A model generated the notes under the pieces. It saw only the letters and a list, made by a program, of their open reading frames with translations. It was not told where the DNA came from and did not search any database. From an uncultured Methanobrevibacter sp. (GTDB lineage: Archaea > Methanobacteriota > Methanobacteria > Methanobacteriales > Methanobacteriaceae), in assembly GCA_946611495.1 (NCBI GenBank), contig CAMODR010000084.1, forward strand, positions 1 to 6,240: 6,240 bases of DNA. Reading direction: 5' to 3'. The position numbers were made by a program, and so were the translations under genes. Each line of letters starts with the position of its first letter. Within the stretch, counting starts at the first letter, position 1. Below are positions 1 to 4,863 of the stretch, in pieces.

Positions 1-23
1 CAATTATTATTCAATTATCAATT

Positions 24-31
24 TTTAAATA
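24..31 (+). promoter_or_regulatory. Candidate archaeal TATA box of the agmatinase gene
   Basis: TTTAAATA matches the archaeal box A consensus. Archaeal transcription normally starts about 25 bases downstream of this element, which would put the start at or within a few bases of the ATG at 50, so the message could be leaderless or nearly so. Upstream sequence is cut off by the window edge, and A/T-rich DNA gives such matches by chance, so this is a candidate only. Confidence 0.4.
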
Positions 32-41
32 CTTATTTATT

Positions 42-46
42 GTGAT
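42..46 (+). promoter_or_regulatory. Weak ribosome binding site for agmatinase
   Basis: GTGAT is the 3' part of the full archaeal Shine-Dalgarno sequence AGGAGGTGAT, and it lies three bases before the ATG at 50. This is the same register as the AGGTGAT site before TTG 4864. There is no GGAGG core, so pairing would be weak. If transcription starts close to the ATG, as the TATA box suggests, this site would not be in the message. Confidence 0.35.
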
Positions 47-49
47 ACA

Positions 50-1036
50 ATGCTTTTTAATACTTATGAACCTGGAAAATTTGCTTTTTCACAAGAGTCA
101 ATAGACTTGTATGATTCAAATCAAAGAGATGATGATTTAAACAATCAATCTGTTGATGATTTTATAAAGTCTAAAAAATGGGGAATTATAGGAGTTCCTT
201 TTGACAGCACTTGCTCATACCATCATGGTTCCAGATATGCCCCTACGCTCATAAGGGAAGCTTCTTTTGGTTTTGAACAGTATAACTGTGAATTCGATAA
301 GCTTTTAGATGGTGAATTTTACGATTGCGGCGATTTGAATGTTGTTCATGGAAATTGTATGAAAACTTGTGAAATCCTTGAAGATTCAGTTAAAGAACTT
401 ATTGGTTCAAATATTAAGCCAATAATAATTGGTGGGGAACATAGTGTAAGTTTAGGGTCCATAAGTGCTTTAGCCAGTTTAGAAGAGTATGGCGACTTAA
501 GAGACATCACTGTTATCCATTTGGATGCTCATAGGGATATTATTGATGAATATATTGGTGAAAAGTATTCTCATGCAAGCATTATGAAGAGGGTATATGA
601 TTTAAATCCTAAAGAGTTGATTCAAATAGGAATCAGGTCTTTTTCCATTGAAGAGAAGGAATTTGTTGAAAATAAGGAAAATATATCAAGTTTCTATGCT
701 AAGAATATCACAAGCAATAATGGCAATGGCAGCATAAGTGAGAATGTGAAAACTTTTGAAGACTTATTGTCTAAAATCGATTCAATCGAAGGAAAAGTCT
801 ATATTTCCATTGATATGGATGTCTTTGACCCTTCAATCGCACCATCTGTTGGCAATCCTACACCTAATGGATTATATTATAGGGAATTTCAATCAATATT
901 TGAATCATTAAGCTTTAATGAAAAGATAGACATAATTGGTTTTGATCTTGTTGAGCTTGCAAGTGACAAATTAGGTGATGTCACTGCAGTTCTTGCTGCT
1001 AAAATCATTTATGACTTTTTAACTTTATTTTCTTAA
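50..1036 (+). CDS. speB: Agmatinase (agmatine ureohydrolase)
   Basis: A cytosolic ureohydrolase of the arginase/agmatinase family, predicted to hydrolyse agmatine to putrescine and urea, the step after arginine decarboxylation in archaeal polyamine synthesis. All six metal-binding residues of the family are visible: His131 in GGEHSVSLG, Asp159, His161 and Asp163 in HLDAHRD, and Asp255 and Asp257 in SIDMDVFDP. The Glu of GFDLVE (residue 302) sits where the family binds the guanidinium group. An early VPFD/GSRYAP region (49-65) also fits. At 328 residues it is longer than many archaeal homologues (about 290). The excess is an N-terminal stretch rich in Asp and Asn (20-40) and a Ser/Asn/Gly-rich insert (221-232). 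The usual APGxGTPxPGG loop reads APSVGNPTPNGL. ATG 50 is chosen because the next Met is residue 104, inside the fold. Arginase, guanidinobutyrase or formiminoglutamase are less likely alternatives. The family call is firm and the substrate is inferred. Confidence 0.93.
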   Translation: MLFNTYEPGKFAFSQESIDLYDSNQRDDDLNNQSVDDFIKSKKWGIIGVPFDSTCSYHHGSRYAPTLIREASFGFEQYNCEFDKLLDGEFYDCGDLNVVHGNCMKTCEILEDSVKELIGSNIKPIIIGGEHSVSLGSISALASLEEYGDLRDITVIHLDAHRDIIDEYIGEKYSHASIMKRVYDLNPKELIQIGIRSFSIEEKEFVENKENISSFYAKNITSNNGNGSISENVKTFEDLLSKIDSIEGKVYISIDMDVFDPSIAPSVGNPTPNGLYYREFQSIFESLSFNEKIDIIGFDLVELASDKLGDVTAVLAAKIIYDFLTLFS

Positions 1037-1109
1037 TTTTCACTATTTTTACACTTTTTTGTTTATTTTTCACTTTTTTTGGATGTTATATTTTCACTAT
1101 TTTTACACT
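1036..1109 (+). terminator. T-tract terminator region after agmatinase, with a direct repeat
   Basis: Directly after the stop codon come T runs at 1055-1060 and 1074-1080 on the coding strand, the usual form of an archaeal intrinsic terminator, which needs no strong hairpin. An exact 20-base direct repeat, built on TTTTCACTATTTTTACACT, occupies 1036-1055 and 1090-1109. A related TTTTTCACTTTTTT lies between the copies. The copies may simply reflect slippage or duplication in low-complexity DNA, or provide two successive termination sites. Confidence 0.5.
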
Positions 1110-1150
1110 ATTCAAATATCAACAAATAATATAAATATCACTTAAAACTA

Positions 1151-1165
1151 TATTTATATTATAAT
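1151..1165 (+). promoter_or_regulatory. Candidate TATA element for the ornithine cyclodeaminase gene
   Basis: The A/T stretch includes TTTATATT (1153-1160), close to the archaeal box A consensus, preceded by an AAAAC segment that could act as a BRE. Transcription would begin near 1180-1185, giving a leader of about 135 bases. A second candidate, TTATATTTAAA at 1224-1234, would give a leader of about 60 bases. Sequence alone does not decide between them. Two copies of AAATATCA lie just upstream, at 1114-1121 and 1133-1140, 19 bp apart. Confidence 0.3.
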
Positions 1166-1183
1166 ATTTTAATTAGTCAGTAG

Positions 1184-1205
1184 TAAGAATATTTGAAAAT
1201 TCTTA
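1184..1205. promoter_or_regulatory. Inverted repeat (possible operator or leader hairpin)
   Basis: TAAGAAT (1184-1190) and ATTCTTA (1199-1205) are perfect 7-bp arms around an 8-base spacer. In RNA a G-U and an A-U pair could extend the stem to 9 bp. The element starts where transcription is expected if the TATA element at 1151-1165 is used, a usual place for an archaeal repressor site. In DNA this rich in A/T a 7-bp arm is not rare, so the regulatory role is a guess. Confidence 0.3.
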
Positions 1206-1237
1206 TTTGGCAATTAATAATAATTATATTTAAAAAA

Positions 1238-1264
1238 TTTAAAACTTTAAAACTTTAAAACTTT
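1238..1264. repeat. Short tandem repeat, 8-bp unit TTTAAAAC
   Basis: Three perfect head-to-tail copies of TTTAAAAC (1238-1261) are followed by TTT, giving about 3.4 copies. The repeat ends about 40 bases before the ribosome binding site of the next gene and probably lies in its 5' leader or core promoter. Such a tract can change length by slippage and so shift promoter-to-start spacing. No function is visible. Confidence 0.75.
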
Positions 1265-1317
1265 ATTAAATTTATTTTAATGAATTTATTTGTAAGAAAA
1301 ATTTAAGGAGATTTTTT

Positions 1318-2535
1318 ATGTTTAAAAGAGAAATAGAATTATCCGGTCATATCATTGATTCTCTAACTCTTCCTAAAACCATGGATATCATTATGGATAA
1401 AGGTGGAGACTTTGATATATTGGAATTTGATATAGGGAAACGTAAATCTGATATTAGTAAAGCTAAGATTATGGTTTCAGCTGAATCTCCAGATATTTTA
1501 AATTCTATACTTGATGAACTTAATTTTATTGGAGTTTCAATTTCTGAAATCGAAGAGGTTAATTTAGTGGCTTCTCCAAAAGACCAAGTGGCTCCTGAAG
1601 GTTTCTATTCTACAAGTCATCATGTAACTCACATTTATTATAAGGATGAATGGATTCTTGTAAATGATATTGAAATGGACTGTTTGATTGTTATTGATGA
1701 AGAAGCAAAAACTGCATCTTGCAAACCAATTGCTGATATTAAGAAAGGCGATTTAATTGTTGTAGGTCGTGAAGGAGTAAAAATCACACCTCCTCAAAGG
1801 GCAAGAGGTAAACAAGGCGTATTTGAGTTTATGAACAGTGAAGTTTCATCTGAAAAACCTATGATGAGCATAATTAATGATGTTGCATCTGAAATTAAGG
1901 AAATTAAATCTAAAGGCGGTAAAATAGCACTTGTTGGAGGTCCAGCTATTGTTCACACTGGTTCTGCAGGCATTGTTGCTCAACTTATTAAAGAAGGATT
2001 CATAGATGTTATTTTTGCTGGAAATGCTTTAGCTACTCACGATATTGAGTGCGATCAGTTCGGAACTTCCCTTGGTGTAAATGTAAAAACAGGAGAAGTT
2101 GTGGCTCATGGTCATACCCACCATATGAGGGCTATAAACAGAATTAATCGTTCAGGTTCAATTAGAGAAGCTGTGGAAGATGGCACATTAAAAAGCGGAA
2201 TAATGTATGAGTGCATTAAAAACGATGTTCCATTTGTATTGGCTGGTTCTATTCGTGATGATGGCCCATTGCCTGATGTAATCACTGATACAGTCGAATC
2301 ACAAAAGCTTATGCGTAAATATGTTCAGGAAGTGGATATGGTCATAATGATTTCTACCATGTTACATTCTATTGCAACAGGTAACTTATTGCCTTCTAGA
2401 GTGAAAAGTATTTGTGTAGATATTAATCCATCTACAGTTACTAAGCTTTCAGATAGAGGCAGTGCACAAGTTGTTGGTATTGTGACTGACGTTGGAGCAT
2501 TCTTGCCAGTTTTATATGGTGCTTTACAAGAATAG
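1318..2535 (+). CDS. Archaeal-type ornithine cyclodeaminase (TIGR00300 family)
   Basis: Belongs to the TIGR00300 or LOR/SDH-region family. Its members include an archaeal ornithine cyclodeaminase and the C-terminal half of the cyanobacterial arginine dihydrolase/ornithine cyclodeaminase AgrE/ArgZ. Predicted reaction: ornithine to proline plus ammonia with bound NAD, in the cytosol, giving the methanogen proline without the glutamate route. Residues 1-115 form the LOR/SDH-like domain ([15 protein letters not shown] near the start, YSTSHH at 97-102). The C-terminal nucleotide-binding part shows GGPAIVHTG (207-215), [12 protein letters not shown] (233-244), [11 protein letters not shown] (266-276), [12 protein letters not shown] (310-321), [14 protein letters not shown] (347-360) and [16 protein letters not shown] (367-382). 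At 405 residues it is the stand-alone form, with no arginine dihydrolase domain. It is unrelated to classical mu-crystallin-type ornithine cyclodeaminase. ATG 1318 has a strong site, AAGGAGA at 1305-1311, with AGGAG seven bases before the start. It follows agmatinase on the same strand but is probably transcribed separately. Family call firm; exact activity inferred. Confidence 0.88.
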   Translation: MFKREIELSGHIIDSLTLPKTMDIIMDKGGDFDILEFDIGKRKSDISKAKIMVSAESPDILNSILDELNFIGVSISEIEEVNLVASPKDQVAPEGFYSTSHHVTHIYYKDEWILVNDIEMDCLIVIDEEAKTASCKPIADIKKGDLIVVGREGVKITPPQRARGKQGVFEFMNSEVSSEKPMMSIINDVASEIKEIKSKGGKIALVGGPAIVHTGSAGIVAQLIKEGFIDVIFAGNALATHDIECDQFGTSLGVNVKTGEVVAHGHTHHMRAINRINRSGSIREAVEDGTLKSGIMYECIKNDVPFVLAGSIRDDGPLPDVITDTVESQKLMRKYVQEVDMVIMISTMLHSIATGNLLPSRVKSICVDINPSTVTKLSDRGSAQVVGIVTDVGAFLPVLYGALQE

Positions 2536-2550
2536 ATAATAATTCTAATC

Positions 2551-2636
2551 ATTTATTTTAATTATATTTATTTTAATTTATATTTATTTTAAAATAATTG
2601 AGAATTATTATTTTTAAAACATTTTATTTATTTTAA
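2551..2636. repeat. Four copies of ATTTATTTTAA after ornithine cyclodeaminase
   Basis: The 11-mer ATTTATTTTAA occurs exactly at 2551-2561, 2566-2576, 2582-2592 and 2626-2636, so the first three copies are spaced 15 and 16 bp apart. The last two copies open the two hairpin units described at 2581-2620 and 2625-2664. The array fills most of the gap between ornithine cyclodeaminase and adenine deaminase and looks like local duplication in A/T-rich DNA. Confidence 0.7.
2581..2620 (+). terminator. A/T hairpin unit 1, possible terminator
   Basis: AATAATT (2593-2599) and AATTATT (2603-2609) form a 7-bp stem closed by the loop GAG, followed by a T-run at 2611-2615. It lies about 60 bases after the ornithine cyclodeaminase stop and could help end its transcript. 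The stem has no G-C pair and is weak, so termination would depend mainly on the T-tracts here and at 2655-2671. The unit is the first of an imperfect 40-base duplication. Confidence 0.4.
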
Positions 2637-2664
2637 AATAATATGAGAATATTATTTTTTAAAC
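2625..2664 (+). terminator. A/T hairpin unit 2, possible terminator
   Basis: AAAATAATAT (2635-2644) and ATATTATTTT (2649-2658) form a perfect 10-bp stem with the loop GAGA, followed after three A by C and a run of seven T (2665-2671). The first 18 bases (2625-2642) are identical to 2581-2598, and the rest matches unit 1 apart from small insertions on each side of the loop that keep the arms complementary. It may be a second terminator for ornithine cyclodeaminase or part of the region in front of adenine deaminase. Confidence 0.4.
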
Positions 2665-2685
2665 TTTTTTTAATTTTTAATTTTT

Positions 2686-2696
2686 TATAGACTATA
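2686..2696. promoter_or_regulatory. Small palindrome TATAGACTATA before ade
   Basis: TATAG and CTATA flank a central A, ending seven bases before the AGGAG ribosome binding site of the adenine deaminase gene (2704-2708). The position would suit an operator or a start-proximal element, but the palindrome is short. No clear TATA box stands out in the preceding T-rich stretch, so the ade promoter is not located. Confidence 0.2.
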
Positions 2697-2715
2697 ACTA
2701 TTTAGGAGTTTCAAT

Positions 2716-4593
2716 ATGGATGAAAAGATAATTGATTATGAAGGTAATCAAATAGTGGTAAGTGCTGACGGTGATGAGGATATTGAAATAGGAGACATCA
2801 TCATCACTGATGCTGAAGAGCCTGAGGGTGACTTGGTTATAACTGCAAGAATTTTGGAAATGGACTTAAGGGAAGTTTATCCTGCAGAAATTGTTATAGA
2901 AAACGGTCTTTTTAAAGAGGTTATTCCTATAATTACTGATGATGAGGATAGTCTTGATATGGACTTTGATGGAGTTCTCATTCCTGGTTTTATTGATTCA
3001 CATATTCATATTGAAAGCTCTAAGCTCACTCCATCAAACTTTGCTAAAGCTGCATTGGCTCATGGAACAACATCTGTTGTAGCAGATCCTCATGAGATTG
3101 CTAATGTTTTAGGAGTTGAAGGAGTAGAATTTATGATTGAAGACGGTAAGGATGCGCCATTTGATTTTTATTATGCTGCTCCATCCTGTGTGCCAGCAAC
3201 TCCATTTGAAAGTTCTGGAGCAATATTGGATAGTGAAGACATTGCTGACTTGTTGAACCGTGAAGAAGTGGTTGCTCTTGGTGAAATGATGAATTTCCCA
3301 GGTGTTTTAGCTGAAGATGAAGAAGTTATTAAAAAATTAAAGGCTGCTAATGATTTATCCAAACCTATTGATGGTCATGCTCCACTCCTTAGTGAAGAAG
3401 ATTTGAAAAAATATGTCTCTTGGAATATATCAACTGACCACGAATGCAGTAATTTCGCTGAAGCTATTGAAAAGAAGAACTTAGGCATGAAAATTATGGT
3501 ACGTGAAGGTTCATCTGCTAAGGATATGGACTCTCTATTTAATTTAGATGATAGGTTAAACTATGTCATTGAAGAGGAAATGAAAGGAAATTATATGGGT
3601 GAAAATACTGATGAAGCATTATCCATACCTCCTTTTGACTTTTTGGTCTGTGATGATATTGATGCAAGAGACTTGTCTAAAGGCCATTTAAATGCTTTAG
3701 TTAAAAAGGCTATTTCTATGGGAATCAATCCTAAAGAGGCAATTCGATTAGTTACCATTAACCCTGCAGAGCATTATGGATTGAATTGCGGTGCAATTGA
3801 AGATGGAAAAATAGCTAATTTTATGCTTGTTGATGATTTGAAGAATTTAAACATCTCTAAGGTTTGGGTTCATGGGGAACTTGTTGTAGATAATGGTGAA
3901 GTCTTATACGAAGGCAAGAAACCTGAAATAATCAATAATTTTGACCTTGATGAAGTCAAGGCTGAAGACTTTGACCCAATAATGGAAATGGATTATGTAA
4001 ATTCATTAATGGATGAAACCACTAATGTTTTTGTTATGGAAGCATATGATGGTGAATTGATCACTGGAAAGTTAGAAAAAACCTTATTGGTAAGGAATAA
4101 GGTTATTCAGCCAGACATAAAGAATGACATAATTAAGATTGCTGTAGTAAACAGATATGGCGGAAATAACATAACAAATGGTTTTATTAAAGGATTTAAC
4201 ATTAAAAAAGGAGCTATTGCTACAACAGTGTCACATGACTCTCATAATATTGTGACTATTGGTGCAAGTTCTGAGGATATGGCAAATGCAGTTAATTTGA
4301 TTAGGCAACATAAAGGTGGTCTTGCAGTTGTATGTGCTGAAGATGGCATTGAAGAGATATTGGACCTTCCAATTGCAGGATTGATGTCTGATAAGGATGC
4401 AGATTATGTTGCATCTAAATTAGTCAAGCTATTTAATTTAACTAGGGATTTAGGATGTACCTTAAGTTCTCCATTCATGACATTATCATTTATGGCATTG
4501 CTTGTTATTCCGAACTATAAAATCAGTGATTTAGGTTTATTCGATGTTGAAAAATTCGACTTCATTGATTTGGTAAGGCAATACTTAAATTAA
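2716..4593 (+). CDS. ade: Adenine deaminase
   Basis: A cytosolic binuclear-metal amidohydrolase that converts adenine to hypoxanthine and ammonia in purine salvage. The amidohydrolase domain carries GFIDSHIHIESS (91-102, metal ligands His96 and His98), DPHEIANVLG (124-133), LGEMMNFPGV (188-197, likely bridging Glu190), DGHAPLLS (219-226, His221), TDHE (240-243, His242) and CDD (312-314, probable catalytic Asp313, where the family usually has TDD). The C-terminal domain has the family's HDSHNI (507-512), LPIAGLMS (551-558) and a final SPFMTLSFMALLVIP (585-599). At 625 residues it is longer than typical Ade (about 540-600). The family-like start, DLVITARILEMD, begins only near residue 39, after a strongly acidic extension. 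ATG 2716 is supported by AGGAG at 2704-2708, seven bases upstream, so the extension looks genuine. Guanine deaminase or dihydroorotase are unlikely given the C-terminal HDSHNI domain. No linked purine genes are visible. Confidence 0.95.
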   Translation: MDEKIIDYEGNQIVVSADGDEDIEIGDIIITDAEEPEGDLVITARILEMDLREVYPAEIVIENGLFKEVIPIITDDEDSLDMDFDGVLIPGFIDSHIHIESSKLTPSNFAKAALAHGTTSVVADPHEIANVLGVEGVEFMIEDGKDAPFDFYYAAPSCVPATPFESSGAILDSEDIADLLNREEVVALGEMMNFPGVLAEDEEVIKKLKAANDLSKPIDGHAPLLSEEDLKKYVSWNISTDHECSNFAEAIEKKNLGMKIMVREGSSAKDMDSLFNLDDRLNYVIEEEMKGNYMGENTDEALSIPPFDFLVCDDIDARDLSKGHLNALVKKAISMGINPKEAIRLVTINPAEHYGLNCGAIEDGKIANFMLVDDLKNLNISKVWVHGELVVDNGEVLYEGKKPEIINNFDLDEVKAEDFDPIMEMDYVNSLMDETTNVFVMEAYDGELITGKLEKTLLVRNKVIQPDIKNDIIKIAVVNRYGGNNITNGFIKGFNIKKGAIATTVSHDSHNIVTIGASSEDMANAVNLIRQHKGGLAVVCAEDGIEEILDLPIAGLMSDKDADYVASKLVKLFNLTRDLGCTLSSPFMTLSFMALLVIPNYKISDLGLFDVEKFDFIDLVRQYLN

Positions 4594-4685
4594 GCTTTTT
4601 ATTATTTTTATAAATCTTTTTTCTATTTTTTTTCTATTTTTTTTCTATTTATTTCTTGTTTAATGTTTTCTACATTTATTTTTTT

Positions 4686-4770
4686 ATTTTCATTTTTTCA
4701 TTTTTTATTTTTTTCATAGTCTTAATTCTTTTTTCTATCATTTTTTCATTTTCATTTTTTCATTTTTTAT
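4686..4770. repeat. Exact 23-bp direct repeat of CATTTTTT units
   Basis: The copies are 4686-4708 and 4748-4770, identical over 23 bases and 62 bp apart start to start. Each contains ATTTTC followed by two CATTTTTT-type units. The second copy ends inside the TATA box candidate of the MATE gene (4766-4773), so part of that promoter's upstream DNA is a duplicate of the sequence further up. Low complexity makes chance or slippage plausible. Confidence 0.7.
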
Positions 4771-4773
4771 ATT
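4766..4773 (+). promoter_or_regulatory. Candidate TATA box of the MATE gene
   Basis: TTTATATT is close to the archaeal box A consensus. The expected transcription start is about 4793-4800, which gives a leader of roughly 65 bases before the TTG start at 4864 and would put the upstream ATG at 4798 at or beside the 5' end of the message. The T-rich surroundings weaken the match statistically, but its placement relative to the gene is right. Confidence 0.45.
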
Positions 4774-4826
4774 TAATTCATAAAAAGATATTTTACTATG
4801 TTAATTAGGATAGTTTTTAATAGTAA

Positions 4827-4845
4827 AAACAATAAATTATTGTTT
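4827..4845. promoter_or_regulatory. 19-bp perfect palindrome in the MATE leader, likely operator
   Basis: AAACAATAAATTATTGTTT consists of two perfect 9-bp arms around one central A. It lies about 30-50 bases downstream of the predicted transcription start and eight bases before the AGGTGAT ribosome binding site. A symmetric site of this size suits a dimeric winged-helix repressor such as those of the MarR type, which often control efflux pumps. In RNA it could form a 7-bp stem beside the ribosome binding site. No regulator gene is in the window, so the partner is unknown. Confidence 0.45.
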
Positions 4846-4853
4846 GTTATAAT

Positions 4854-4860
4854 AGGTGAT
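4854..4860 (+). promoter_or_regulatory. Ribosome binding site that sets the MATE start at TTG 4864
   Basis: AGGTGAT is a seven-base match to the archaeal consensus AGGAGGTGAT and sits three bases before TTG 4864, the register expected for a functional site. The ATG at 4798 has nothing comparable upstream (only A/T sequence). This is the main reason for choosing the TTG start. Confidence 0.65.
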
Positions 4861-4863
4861 TTT

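Larger units (their letters stand above)
4594..4786 (+). terminator. Long T-rich, G-poor tract after ade; terminator region
   Basis: From 4595 to 4786 the + strand is overwhelmingly T with some A and C and has only three G (4658, 4665, 4719). Many runs of six to nine T follow the ade stop, so transcription of ade very likely ends here by the archaeal poly-T mechanism. The tract is much longer than a terminator needs. It contains an 11-bp periodic stretch with C at 4623, 4634 and 4645 (CTATTTTTTTT units), and an exact 23-base repeat built of CATTTTTT units at 4686-4708 and 4748-4770. No reading frame or RNA gene is supported in it. Confidence 0.6.

Noticed and set aside
1036..1264. Repeats in the gap as a possible CRISPR array
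   Set aside because: The repeats are short, A/T-only or nearly so, number two or three, and lack regular spacers of similar length. No cas gene is present.
2325..2552. Open frame of 75 codons on the - strand over the end of the ornithine cyclodeaminase gene
   Set aside because: It lies almost wholly antisense to a well supported gene, shows no recognisable motif and has no ribosome binding site that I can see.
2536..2715. Purine riboswitch or other structured leader before ade
   Set aside because: The gap has only a handful of G and C bases and no three-way junction or conserved core. Only A/T hairpins can form.
3171..3362. Open frame of 63 codons on the - strand inside ade
   Set aside because: Fully antisense to conserved adenine deaminase sequence, with no family-like features.
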